Source: Cymbidium sinense
Lineage: Eukaryota > Streptophyta > Magnoliopsida > Asparagales > Orchidaceae
Reading direction: 5' to 3'
Length of the DNA: 64,000 bases
Assembly: GCA_021442155.1 (NCBI GenBank)
Contig: CM038220.1
Span: forward strand, 81,644,897-81,708,896
A program made the translations under genes and the position numbers. Of this stretch, positions 35,601 to 46,800 are shown piece by piece. Numbering within the stretch: the first letter of the stretch is position 1; the number at the start of each line of letters is the position of its first letter. The notes beneath the pieces are model-generated. The model was not told where the DNA came from and ran no database searches. It saw only the letters and a list, made by a program, of their open reading frames with translations.

Positions 35601-37020
35601 TTTCAAAATCCAAACAACATATGGATCTTTCATTTAGCATACCCAAATTTGCTAAATGAAAATCCTCTTTTCAAAAATCAAACAACATTTGGATCTTTCA
35701 TTTGGCATACCCAAATTTGCTAAGTGAAGATCCACTTTTCAAAATCAAAATCACAAAAATGAAACACATTTGGATCTTTCATTTAGCATACCCAAATTTG
35801 CTAAGTGAAAATCCACTTTTTAAAATAAAAATCATAAACACACATGGATCCTTTATTTAGCATACCTAAATTTGCTAAGTAAAGAATCCTCTTTTTAAAA
35901 ATCAAAATTCAAACAACATTTGGATCTTTCATTTAGCATACCTAAATTTGCTAAGTGAAGATCCACTTTTAAAATCAAAATCATCCAAACACAAAACACA
36001 TTTGGATCCTTTATTTAGCATACCTAAATTTGCTAAGTAAAGAATACTCTTTCAAAAAATCAAAACAAAAATACATTTAGATTTTCTTAGCATACTTAAA
36101 TTTGCTAAGAATCCTATTTTCAAAATCATCAAAATAAAACACATTTGGATTTAGCATACTTAAATTTGCTAAGAATCCTCTTTTCAAAATCATCCAAACA
36201 CAAAACACATTTGGATCCTTTATTTAGCATACCTAAATTTGTTAAGTAAAGAATCCTCTTTTCAAAATCAAAACATAAAATACATTTGGATTTCCTTAGC
36301 ATACTTAAATTTACTAAGAATCCTCTTTTCAAAATCATCAAAACAAAGCACATTTGGATTTCCTTAGCATACTTAAATTTGCTAAAATCCTCTTTTCAAA
36401 ATCATCCAAACACAAACACATTTGGATCCTTTATTTAGCATACCTAAATTTGCTAAGTAAAGAATCCTCATTTCAAAAATCAAAACACAAAATACATTTG
36501 GATTTCCTTAGCATACTTAAATTTGCTAAGAATCCTCTTTTCAAAACCATCAAAATAAAACACATTTGGATTTCCTTAGCATACTTAAATTTGCTAAGAA
36601 TCCTCTTTTCAAAATCATCAAAAATAAAACATGTTTGGATCCTTTATTTAGCATACCCAAATTTGCTAAGTAAAAGAATCCTCTTTTCAAAAACAACAAA
36701 ACATTTGGATTCTTCATTTAGCATACCCAAAATTGCTAAGTGAAGATCCCATTTTCAAATTCACACATGATTCACAAACAAGCAAAAGAAGAAGAAAATT
36801 ATTTTCAAACACCTTACATAGCATACCCAAATTTGAATTCCAAAATCACAAATCAAAATAAAATCAATTGACTTTTTTACTTTAACATACTCAAATTTAT
36901 TAAATAAAGGGTCCTCAAGCTCAAAAAATCAAAGTCAAATATGAACCTATGGAAGCATCAATCTCTCAAAGACATTTGAACCCATTTTAACATACACAAA
37001 TTTGTTGAAAATCAATTTTA
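35601..37020. repeat. Hairpin minisatellite, about 60-80 bp monomers, 16 clear copies plus 3 degenerate
   Basis: Each monomer has the form TTTxxTTTAGCA-tacccaaatt-TGCTAAxxAAA flanked by GGATC and AATCC. The first copy has a perfect 12-bp stem (35628-35639 with 35650-35661). TTAGCATAC cores lie near 35634, 35703, 35783, 35856, 35936, 36015, 36092, 36152, 36226, 36297, 36367, 36435, 36508, 36579, 36649 and 36719. Degenerate copies are near 36822, 36886 and 36990. Two length classes alternate: a long stem (TTTATTTAGCA/TGCTAAGTAAA) and a short one (CCTTAGCA/TGCTAAG). ORFs 36129-36353 and 36354-36743 are translations of the array. Confidence 0.88.
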
Positions 37021-37200
37021 GATTCAAAAAGTCTCCTTTACAATCAATTTTAAAATCTCTCCAAATTCATTTGTGCCACACGTAACACTTTCAAGTTATT
37101 GAGTGTGGGTTCAAATTCAAAAATTAACAATGCAAAAATCTGATTCAAACTTTTTTTTCAATATTGCACACTTTGAGTCAGTTTTAGTCAGTTTAGTTCA
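37021..37200. other. Short AT-rich stretch with CAGTT-type micro-repeats
   Basis: Contains agtcagttttagtcagttt and related words at 37177-37214. Nothing else recognised. Confidence 0.4.
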
Positions 37201-37760
37201 GTGCAATTCAGTTCAATGGTAGCACAGAAATATGTCTTTACATTTCCTTTCAGGATGGATTTGACCTTGGTCGGGCTAGCCTCCCGCAGTCAGAGTTCGC
37301 CCACCTCATCCATTTTTGAGGCTTTGAGGGGGCTAGGATCACATGTGAGGGGACCCCTCATCAATAAGAGTGGTGACCGAAGAAGCCATCCGTTGAGTTA
37401 CCATTTGATTGAGATTCCCTCACAAGAGGAAGGCTATGCTTCCCACAAGTAGTAGCTGCAGCAGCTTGTTCCCCTTGTTGCCCTAGATGGGCTAACACCC
37501 ACTTGTTGGCATCTTCCAAGGGGAAGGCTCCCCCGATTGTGGATAGCCTTCCTTCGAGGTAGAGTCTGCTCACCGCCTCACCTTGGCTCAAGCAAACAAG
37601 AACATGATCAAGCGGTATCATCGCATAGCAGGGGAGCTAGAGGCGCCCAATCGCTTTATAGAGAGGTACCTAGGATAGTGTCTCCTCTCATCATAATAAG
37701 TTCCATCTCTCCTCTCGATAGAGAGGTCATAGGATTATTTCCATTTTAAGATTGATCTAA
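37201..37760. other. GC-richer segment, possible remnant of a coding sequence or transposon
   Basis: Base composition changes sharply to mixed GC for about 550 bp, with three overlapping ORFs (37201-37452 plus, 37361-37621 minus, 37537-37749 plus), none with a recognised family. One further plus-strand frame, about 37561-37677, reads as a plausible protein (ESAHRLTLAQANKNMIKRY, then more) but is bounded by stops. A TTTCAG that could be a splice acceptor lies near 37247-37252. I cannot say whether it is an exon relic, a retrotransposon scrap or a captured gene piece. Confidence 0.4.
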
Positions 37761-39212
37761 GGTAATCTTGCTTTTTATATTCATATCTCTTTGTATTACT
37801 ATGGAGGAGCTTTCTCAATTGTTTTAAAGAAGCATTTTGGAAGCTTGATATAGAAAAATTAAAATGAGTAGCTCTTGCATTTCTTACTTGATTTATATTG
37901 ATGACAATTTTTTGGAAAAGCTTCAACTCATAACACAAACGGCTTAAGATTATTTTAAATTCAATATCAACCTCATTAAATTACCTCTAACTCAATATAT
38001 GCTCACTTAACTTGAACTATTGATTTTTCTATTAACTCTTCAATCTTTGACTTTCTATCTCTTATAGATAAAATCAAATCATCATTAGATGTTTGAAAGC
38101 TAAATGTTTGTCTATGGCCAAAAGACTTTAGTTATGGAAACACAATAAGCTTAATCAATATCTTGCTTATTAGTGTCATGCTCATGATTCCTAAAAAATT
38201 GCATCAAGATCATTAATAATCTTTGTTCTAAAATTTTGTTTCAAAAACTATAAAAAATATTTGTATATTATTTCCTAGAATAAAACATATTGAACCAATG
38301 ATTTTGATGGTTTAGGAATCTATAATGTTGTTTATTTATCAAAGACATTTGCTCTACACTACTAGATTGTAGCATACCAATAACTTAATTTTTTATTGCT
38401 AATGGATAAATATATTATTTTATAGTAATGTCCTTCATGTTAATTTATTCATTAGTTAAAATAGATGTATGTTTATGACACCAACAATATTCTATAAGAG
38501 TAGTGTTGAACATATGTCACACTAGTTGTATATTTAATTTAAAAACATAAAAAAAAATTTAGACATATGTATCCTAAATAACTATGTTTAAAATTTAAAA
38601 ATATAAACAAAGTGTATAATTTAATAAATAAATGATGATAAATTTATTTATTTTACTCTTTCTTTGCCGACTATCATGATGTATGAAAGGTACATATATT
38701 TTTTTATTTATCATTTTGCAACCTTAAATAATATTATTTTTTTCATTCATACAATGTTAGAATTTGTCATCACATTTCTTGCATATTTAATTTTGGCAAT
38801 TACTATATATTATTTTTAATATTAAGAATTATAAAGTATAATGTCTTGTTAACTATGTGTATGTGTTATATATTTTTAAAAATAAGTGTCTTAGGTTTGT
38901 GTTATTATGTTAACTTGTTCCCTTATTTGTAATGACGATCATAGGTGTCTATATAATATATATTTTTTATAAGACCACATATCATTAATAAAACTTTATT
39001 TCTACAAATAATAATATTAATTGAAAAAATTATTACTTTTCTTATAATTGGATCCAAAGTTATTTAGTGAAAGAACCTAGATCTTACTTTAGAAATGAGC
39101 CAAACCAAAATTTAAGAGCAAATTAAACAAGCTAGTCTTGGAAAATCTTATAGGGTTTAGTAGAAATCAAGCCAAATCCATTTTAAAGTTAAGAAGAAAA
39201 AATTGAAAAGAA
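37761..39212. other. AT-rich, apparently low-copy stretch without recognised gene
   Basis: No similarity to the arms was seen. Minus-strand reading around 37735-38120 gives some longer open pieces (ORF 37735-37938) with no family I recognise. The remainder is AT-rich intergenic sequence. Confidence 0.4.
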
Positions 39213-39224
39213 TTGAGGAAATAC

Positions 39225-39244
39225 AATTCACACACACACACTCA

Positions 39245-39293
<49 letters not shown>
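39225..39293. repeat. Compound (CA)n-(GA)n microsatellite
   Basis: Interrupted CA repeats at 39225-39246 followed by about 22 GA units at 39249-39293. The ORF at 39213-39401 is its translation (HTHT...RERE) and not a gene. Confidence 0.95.
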
Positions 39294-39297
<4 letters not shown>

Positions 39298-40330
39298 CAA
39301 ATCAAAGTGTGAAAATTTTCTATCAAATTATTCCTCAAATGTCTCTTTTTATAGATGATCCAAGTGTATTCTATGTAATTAATAAAATTAGTATATTTTG
39401 AAATAACAAAATGGAATGATCTTAGTGTAGCTATGAAGCAAGTGAGTTTGTTTGGTGATTTGAAGGTTATTCTATCAAAGATGAAAATTTTAAAATAACA
39501 TAAACTCTTAAACATTGAGATATTATTTACTTTAGTCTAATGAGTTTATAATTTTGTCCCTTTAGTACAAGGGTCACTCATTTAATCACTATTCCTATAT
39601 GAGCATGTTTAATATTAGGATTTCTATTCAAATTTTAATTGTTACACTAAAAGACACTATAAAATGTAAAAGTTTAGCTTTATTCAACTTAAGGAATTTC
39701 ATAATCTTTGTCACTTAAGTACCTAATGACCTCCCACTATCATTAACACATAATTATCCACTAAGTGGATATGATATTATAAACAACCCCTATAGGTATA
39801 AGAGATAGCTCCTACCATCTTGTGACAAATATATCTTTGATAATATTTATGACAGCCCAAAGCCTATAATCATTAAGATATTGTCTACCTTTTTCTAATG
39901 ACTACATGATTTTGTTCCTTTAGTGTAGCTTTTAGGAGATCAACCTTCCTAATATGCTCCTATATGAGCAAACTTATGTTTAAAGATTTAATAAATTGAA
40001 TTTCAAATATTATATCAAAATACATCTTGATATTTAAAAGTTCAATATCATTCTACTTATAGTGCTTCATAATAATAACTTGACGTTAAAATTCAAACAA
40101 TTATGAACTTTATGTATCCTTAATAAGTATTTTGAGAGAAATCTTCATATAGGATCTTGTATATCAACTAGTACTTTGGGTGGATACATTCATGAAGTTG
40201 ATCAAAAGTGCTTTCAAAGAGTAATCAATTTCTTAGATCATTCATTTGAGTTCACCAGTGTTAATTATTACTTCTTAGGCTACTTTTAATGATGTGACTC
40301 ATAATAACTTCTTAATTAGTGAGGCTACAT
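39294..40330. other. Low-copy AT-rich stretch holding a spaced direct duplication
   Basis: A block of about 60-80 bp occurs twice: 'gatattatttactttagtctaatgagtttataattttgtcccttt' words near 39518-39565 and a diverged version near 39870-39920, followed in both by a tatgagca / cctatatgagca word. This resembles decayed transposon sequence, but I cannot assign a family. No gene seen. Confidence 0.45.
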
Positions 40331-40690
40331 ATTTCTTTTAACTAAGAGATTTTTGAGTGTGTACATGCTTCAAACTAATTATAAGTTCGAGGAGCTACAC
40401 CAAGGATAGAGTAGGATGCTAGGAGGGTTGAAATAGAGGGAAAGAAGATGACAATGTGAGGTCCATTATAACATATCACAAGAAGAACCAGCAAAGCAAG
40501 GGAAAGTAAAGAGATATGGGATTGGACCTCCAGCCAAAGCCAGAGGCCTATGAAACAAGAGGGCCGACTGCTAACCAAGAGGAGTAAAAGGTAATGTACC
40601 ACCAACCGAAACCCAAGGGAAGTAGCAAGACACCAGGAAGAAGAAAACCCTAGCTCATAGATAAAAAAACTTCACATTAATTTTAATTTT
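40331..40690. other. Purine-rich, GC-richer islet, unassigned
   Basis: 40380-40660 is more balanced in base content and strongly purine-biased (aagagga, gaagaag, aagccagaggcc). The only notable ORF (40375-40605, minus strand) is leucine/serine-rich, as expected from a purine-rich complement, with no recognised domain. Confidence 0.35.
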
Positions 40691-40704
40691 AGGTGATTCA
40701 ATTT

Positions 40705-40945
40705 TTTTTTGGGTGATTCACATTAATTATTTTATTTTATTTTATTTATATTTTAATTCAAAATAAAATGTATTTAATGAAGATAGTTATTTTAAAATTA
40801 TTTTAAATATTTTTAAATAATATTACTTATTCAAGAAAAATAAAATTAATTTTAAAATGTAATGAGTAAACATGTTTTTTAAAAGTACCATAAAAATATA
40901 AATATAAATTATAGAATAAAATTGATCTCAAATAAGCTGTTAGTT
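40705..40945. mobile_element. MITE-like element, diverged first copy
   Basis: Shares its body (TTTTAATTxxAAAATAAAATxTATTTA...ATAAAATTGATC) with the better preserved element at 41017-41255 and lies just upstream in the same orientation. Its ends are eroded. Confidence 0.45.
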
Positions 40946-41016
40946 ATTTAAAAATTTGATATCAAATTTTCTTTATATTAATATTACATTTCAGCCCCTA
41001 ATTTTTAAAACAAAAT

Positions 41017-41255
41017 TAAAGGACTATTTAGGATCACTTCTATATTTTATTTTATGTTTAATATTTTAATTTTATTTTAAAATAAAATATATTTATTATT
41101 ATTATTTTTAATAATATATAAAATATCTTTAGATTATTTTGAACATTTTTAAAAATACTAAAAAACACATTAAATAAATATATTTTTAAAACAATATAAA
41201 AATAAAATTATAAATTATAAAATAAAATTGATCCGAAAAACAAACAGGCCCTAAG
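41017..41255. mobile_element. MITE-like element with terminal inverted repeats
   Basis: Left end ttaaaGGACTATTTAGGATCA and right end TGATCCGAAAAACAAACAGGCCCTAA are imperfect inverted repeats; the right end read inward (TTAGGGCCTGTTTG) resembles ends common in small plant DNA transposons of the hAT or Mutator type. About 240 bp, AT-rich, no coding capacity. I could not fix a target duplication. Confidence 0.5.
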
Positions 41256-41915
41256 AAAAATGAAATGTTTGACCACATCAAAATCAGATTATGTGCAGTT
41301 AAACAGTCAGTGTTTAGCAATGCCAAGTAATCAAGACTTTTTTTATTAAACATCATCGCTATATGATGATGTTCCCAATCATTCATATGAAAAGTAATAA
41401 TCAATTAAAATTACCATTAACACACAAATAATTAAATCTATTTTAAATTCTCATCATGATTTAATTAACCCATCAAAATTAAGTGAATATAGATGTATAC
41501 ATACTTATTATATGTGATTTATATTGTATATGTATTATTTATAACATACAAATCATTAAAAATACATACAACAAATTATTTTTCACCTCATTGTTTTCAC
41601 ATTAATTAAAATCATAATAAATCATATTATAAAACAAGTAGTACTTTTCTATTTTAATGAACTTTAAATTATAACTTCTAACTTAAAGCTAAACTAGCAA
41701 TGTTATCTTAAAAAGTAAAACATTAAAATAATAAACCAGGCGGTGACAAACCCACTTCTCATTATTTTAATTTTTATAATATTAGCAAAAAAGGCATCCA
41801 TGCCGCTTCAGCCCGTAAAAATAGACCTTAATAACAAAATATTAATGCTTTAGAAAACACGTTGGACCCGGTCCTCCAAGAGACCATGGCTACAAAACCC
41901 CGCATAATTTAATAA
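41256..41915. other. Intergenic stretch upstream of the candidate gene
   Basis: No gene recognised; the minus-strand ORF 41186-41404 begins inside the MITE and is rejected. An ACGT core lies at about 41858-41861 (aacACGTtgg) followed by gacccggtcc, which could belong to the distal promoter of the gene at 42496. Confidence 0.4.
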
Positions 41916-41962
41916 TTATTATAATGGGAATTTACATTTTAATAATATATATATATATGTAA

Positions 41963-42031
<69 letters not shown>

Positions 42032-42213
42032 TTTATATATATAGTATCTAAATTTTATTATTACAACGAAAATAACACTTTTTTATTTTTTTGAAGTTAA
42101 ATTTATTTTTTGAAATATAAAAAAGTGCTATGTTTGTAAATATCAAAATTTAGATGTTAGATATATAAATTCATAAAAATTGTGTGCTATATATGTAAAT
42201 TTCCCTATAATAA
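41916..42213. mobile_element. 298-bp MITE-like inverted-repeat element with internal (TA)n
   Basis: Ends TTATTATAATGGGAATTTACA (41916-41936) and TGTAAATTTCCCTATAATAA (42194-42213) are near-perfect inverted repeats. Complementarity continues inside: tctaaattttattattac near 42048 pairs with tttgtaaatatcaaaatttaga near 42134, and aacactttttta pairs with taaaaaagtgct. An expanded TA run (41944-42045) interrupts the left arm. It stops about 85 bp upstream of a TATA box. Non-coding. Confidence 0.72.
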
Positions 42214-42273
42214 GTCAGCTTTTGCCCATCTCTCCCTCCGTTAAAACAAACCCGAAAATAAAGCTCTCCATCC

Positions 42274-42304
42274 ACGTAGGTTCATCTCATCGTCCTCTAT
42301 AAAT
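42274..42304 (+). promoter_or_regulatory. Core promoter with TATA box (42298-42304)
   Basis: TATAAAT in the context cctcTATAAATcctcac is a good plant TATA box. Just upstream, ccACGTagg (about 42272-42279) has an ACGT core as bound by bZIP factors. Expected transcription start is around 42328-42335, followed by a leader of about 165 bases rich in C and T, typical of plant 5' UTRs. Confidence 0.6.
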
Positions 42305-42495
42305 CCTCACTGCTCTCCTCATACATTTCACCTCAAGTAATTACTTCAAATAGATGTTAAACTGGTCATTACAGACACATCCCACCTCTTCTTACCCTTT
42401 CGATATCCCTCAGATATAAATCAATTCACCTTCTTCATTCTTTTCTGAATAATCCATCCTCTTCTCCTTGCCTTCACCATCACCGCTTCACTAAC

Positions 42496-42678
42496 ATGGA
42501 TACCAAATACAGTGAAGAAGCCCCTGATAATTTCTACACGGAGATCGAAGCACGGATCATGCTCGTCATCTCGGACGAAGAGGATGAAGAACAAAAAGGA
42601 AAAATAGAGCTCCTTTGTTCACCATTAATGAAAGGAAACTACTTTTTTTCCCAATGCCTAAAGTATTATTTGGTGTGA
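42496..42678 (+). CDS. Hypothetical small acidic protein, 60 aa
   Basis: The only ORF in the window with gene-like surroundings: TATA box about 195 bases upstream, a pyrimidine-rich leader, first ATG in the context ctaacATGGa, locally higher GC, and AATAAA signals downstream. The protein begins MDTKYSEEAPDNFYTEIEAR, has an acidic cluster (ISDEEDEEQ, residues 26-34), then a basic/hydrophobic tail. No signal peptide or membrane segment; no family recognised. The tail may be misread: after a T7 run (42643-42649) a different frame (+1 base needed) is open to a stop at 42732-42734 and looks protein-like (PMPKVLFGVNWYRSF...). If the homopolymer is one base short, the product would be about 79 aa. 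The minus-strand ORF 42566-42820 is a shadow. Confidence 0.45.
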   Translation: MDTKYSEEAPDNFYTEIEARIMLVISDEEDEEQKGKIELLCSPLMKGNYFFSQCLKYYLV

Positions 42679-42948
42679 ACTGGTATAGATCATTTGATAT
42701 CGGAGCGAAGCAAAGGCAAAGGTATTTTGGATAGGAAAGAAGTTCGAATGGTATAACTTTTGATTGAGATAAGGGCGAGGAGAGGAAGAGTTTTATTCCC
42801 GTGACACGCTTAATGCTCATGATCGCTATTGATTGTAATTGGAGAATAATGGACGATTCGCTTTAATAATTATATTACAAATAATTATATATTGTTTAGG
42901 TTTTTTTCATTCGTGTGTATATAATTTGTTCTTTGTATTTGGCAGTTA

Positions 42949-43002
42949 AATAAAAGAAGATTGCATATCTTTTTAGTTTTCATGTACTTGGGTTGGAATA
43001 AA
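42949..43002 (+). terminator. Polyadenylation signals of the small gene
   Basis: AATAAA at 42949-42954 and again at 42997-43002, preceded by a T-rich stretch with TTTGTA words (42915-42940) as expected of plant far-upstream elements. Position fits a 3' UTR of roughly 300 bases after the stop at 42678 (or 42734). Confidence 0.5.
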
Positions 43003-43061
43003 ATAGATGCAAAGTATATTATTATATATTTTTATTTTTCAGTTATTTGAATCGCCATTTC

Positions 43062-43063
<2 letters not shown>

Positions 43064-43140
<77 letters not shown>
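43064..43140. repeat. (TA)n microsatellite
   Basis: About 37 TA units with two TGTA interruptions. With the run at 41944-42045 it brackets the candidate gene. Confidence 0.95.
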
Positions 43141-43757
43141 CTCACTTAAGATCTCATTTGTTGAAGTTAGAAAATTCCTTTAAAAAAGAAAATCCTCAAT
43201 TTAGCTTTTGATTCTTGATTAAATCCTCTTGAAGTGGTCACTTGATTTACAAGAAGATAAATATATATGGATCATCATCTTTGATATTTACAATATGTTC
43301 ATTTGAGTATTTAATAAATTAGTAATTGTGAATTAAGCATTCAAAAAAATTTATAATCATATTTATATGACATATAAAGTGTAGTTAATATTATCTTGAT
43401 AAATTCATAAACACTTAACTATTAAAATGAAATATATGATAACGTAAGTTAATTTATCTATGCATTGGCTTTCCTGATGGGAAATAAACCTTGTTCATGA
43501 AAATGATAATATATTGATATAAAATATGCTTGATCATAATTATTTTTAAAGTATTTATATATTATAATAGTTGCTAAAGACAAAATATTTATGGCTATAT
43601 GTGTTGAAAGTAATGTAGGGAGTGCTTTTATTAATAAAATTATCTATTGAGTTTGCATTATAAACTCATTTACTAATAAAAAGTTTTTAATATAGTGTAT
43701 CTAATTGATTGATAAATTCTTAGTAATAAATACAAGTGTAATTGAGTCAAGCCGCAT
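43141..43757. other. AT-rich intergenic stretch up to the gap
   Basis: No gene, arm similarity or clear repeat recognised. Ends abruptly at the gap. Confidence 0.5.
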
Positions 43758-43857
43758 NNNNNNNNNNNNNNNNNNNNNNNNNNNNNNNNNNNNNNNNNNN
43801 NNNNNNNNNNNNNNNNNNNNNNNNNNNNNNNNNNNNNNNNNNNNNNNNNNNNNNNNN
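43758..43857. other. Assembly gap, exactly 100 N
   Basis: A round 100-N run is the usual placeholder for a gap of unknown size in a scaffold. The true distance and even adjacency of the two sides is uncertain. Left is low-copy sequence; right starts in the middle of an arm (equivalent to 7413). The two ORFs drawn across it are meaningless. Confidence 0.98.
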
Positions 43858-46800
43858 GAAATTGAATTATTGGCCAAAATCAATGAGATGATAGGAGGTG
43901 AGTTTCCACCACTAGTTAAAAGGTCTTCTCGACAAAGGTGGAAGCCCTCCAATCAAGAGTGAAATAAGATGCATTGGTGCATGATATTATAAAGAAATGC
44001 TCATCCAACTAAGGGTTTGCTAATTATTTTATCTTGATATTAATCCTAAGCTTCAGGTGAGGTAATGAATTATTTAATTTTATTTTGAGTTGTTAAGTTG
44101 GGTAAAAGATTTATTTTTTCCCTAAAGAGCCTAATCCACATCTAAGTTATTCATAAAGTAAAAAAGAAACTAGGAAAAGCATGTCACTTAATGCAAAAGC
44201 TAAATAAATCATCAAACAATTTATATAGCTAATCGTAAAAAGAATAAATGGTTGTTTGCAGTCGGGCACCACCACACAAACCCAAAAATATCAAATATGG
44301 GTAGACGAGATCTACCCTTATACAACTTGGATTACAAATGAATTGAATTACAATTTAAGCAAAGGAATTCATTGATATGGGGGTCTTCAAGCTTTATTCT
44401 TCTTTATTCTTTCTTTCTTATTCTTCTTTCTTCTTCTTCTTTTGGTTTCTCCTTTCGATGGTTGGAAGGTGGATGCTCCAAGGCTTCACATGGTGCATAA
44501 GATGGGATCTTATGACCAATGCTCATCTAATCCCCATAACAAATCATTCCAAAATCCTAAATATACAAATTTTTACATGAAAAGGAAAAGGTAAATCTAA
44601 CTAATACCTACAAAATAAAGGTTAGCTAAAACAAACAATGCGAATCCTAAGCATGTACATTGGACTTATCACCCCACATGGGTGACTAAGTTCACCTGGC
44701 CTATGGATTATGCTTAGGGGTATAAGCACCTGCAAGCAAGAAGCATTTATATTTTTATTTATAATATCACCCCTTAAGCACAATCCTTTGAAAGAATAGT
44801 TAGACTAAGTCCTACCATTCATTCTATGACATACACCCTAACATTCAATCTAAAACATTCATCACAAAAATAAAACATAACATCAAACCATACACCTACC
44901 TTTTCTAAAGCTAGAAGTGGTGACTTAGGCTAATGTGTGCTTTGAAGGTTTGTGTGGTATGCTTAGCTTATGACTTTAGGTTCAAGTTTTCTAAGTGTGA
45001 AGGACATGTTGTTTAAATATTTTGGTTTGGTTTTATTTCATGTTTTAATTTGGTTTGAGTGAAACTTACAATTAATTACTAAGTTATGAAGAGAGGAAAG
45101 AGAACTTCTCTTTCCTTCCCTAATCATAAGTAATTTCAAAGGTAGGTTCATGTTTTAGTTTCATTTAGTTGAATGTTTTGATTACATCTTTTAATCAATC
45201 CTAAGTTTAGACAAACTCTAAACAAACCTATTCAAAAAGAAAGGCATTTTAAGATTAAATAAAATGAATCAAAATTCACATAATACACATTACTTCAATT
45301 CTTTCTCAACATATATAACATGCATATGGATGGATCCTGAGCATATCTATATATGCAAATGAGAGTAGTTAACACACTTTATGATGCATGCTAAGTAATT
45401 CATTTAAGAAAATTTAGAAGTTGAATATGCATGATTTTGTTTAAGTAGAAAAGGTTTTCCTTATCCAAAATTTTACATACATACATGAAAGTAAGAAAGG
45501 CATAAGTGAGTACAATGCCATTGTTAACAGGTGTAAGGTACAAGACCTAGCCTCATAACCTGGTTGTCAGGTAATATATCACTTTCCTTAAAGTACAAAC
45601 ATGTATATAAAAGAAATGAAAAGGGGAAGGAATATGCAAAAGTTATTTAATGGATTCCTTTTTGTTTATGCAATTTATTCATGCAAGTATAGGCAATCCT
45701 ACTTAGATGATGGCATAGAGATGAATAGGGTATGAGATTAAGTAAGTGTTGGGTTCTTTCCAAATGAACCTTATATCATACTAACTTCTATTCAAAACTA
45801 TGCTAACATGAGGAAGAAATAGAGCCTATGCTAAACATGCTTTTATAATCCATGGAAGCTTATAATTAAAATATGAATAACACACTTTCAGATTTGATAT
45901 TTAATTTATGAGTTTTGAAAATAGTTTGGATTTAGTTGTGATAATAGCCACTCATATTTTACTTTAGCCAACACATGCACATTTGACATAAAGTAAACAA
46001 TTTTTTATTTTAAAATTTGAAACATGAAATTATGAATGCATGAATCATATGGCATACAACTTAACATGTTGGGAAAGATCCAGTACGAAAGCATATGAAC
46101 AAACTCACTTTACTTAAATCCTAAAGACATTCTTAAGGAAGAAGAAAATTTAGAATAAATCAAAGTGAATTTCAAAATGATTTTGTTTAGTTTGAAGTAT
46201 GATTTAATTTTGAAAAGGTGAGATGAGTTTGATATTCTAACCTATTCCCACATGTATTTTGAATTTTGTTTAATTTTTAGATAATTAAATCCATTTTAAG
46301 CATTGATTAGGTTAAGGTATGCATTAAGTGGCTTTAACTCATACCTACAACACCTTAGAAAAATTAACTAAGTAATTATGAGCCAATGAGATGACATAAA
46401 ACCCACAAGGAATTTAAATTTACAATGCCCCTAATAATGAAAAGGCCTAAGGAGATTTGGCTCACAATTAAAGTTAATTAAGCTGGGGTTTAGCTTAAGT
46501 ACTTTTAAAACACCCTTCACACTTATGAAAGGGGTTTTAATTTCCTTAATTAGACTTAAGATAGATTAATTAAGTTCTAAAACTTTTTTAGAATTTTGAA
46601 AATTGTTTAAGGGGTGATTAATGAGTTAACCCTTAATTAAGATTAAAGGAGAGAAAAAGGGGTTTAGGGAATAGCTTGGGAAATGCCCCAAAATTATTCC
46701 ATAAAACCCCTACTTGCCCTAATCAAACTTAATCATAGGATAAATCCTAATCACACCTTAATTAGCCTTAATTACATGAAAGGGGTAATTAGGAATGAAA

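Noticed and set aside
36129..36743. Adjacent minus and plus ORFs (74 and 129 aa) with repetitive peptides, like a divergent gene pair
   Set aside because: Both are translations of the hairpin minisatellite; monomers near a multiple of three and few stops keep them open.
35601..37020. Regular repeats with spacers, reminiscent of a CRISPR array
   Set aside because: Units are contiguous tandem monomers of variable length without unique spacers, in a eukaryotic repeat setting with no cas genes.
37735..38120. Minus-strand open pieces as part of a Copia or LINE element
   Set aside because: No catalytic or structural motif could be recognised; composition alone is not enough.
39213..39401. ORF with HTHT and RERE runs, like an SR-type protein
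   Set aside because: It is the CA and GA microsatellites read in frame.
42566..42820. 84-aa minus-strand ORF opposite the small gene
   Set aside because: No promoter-like context on that strand; it is a shadow of the plus-strand gene and its 3' region.
43701..43962. Two ORFs of 83-85 aa overlapping the gap
   Set aside because: They cross 100 N and exist only because N codons are not read as stops.
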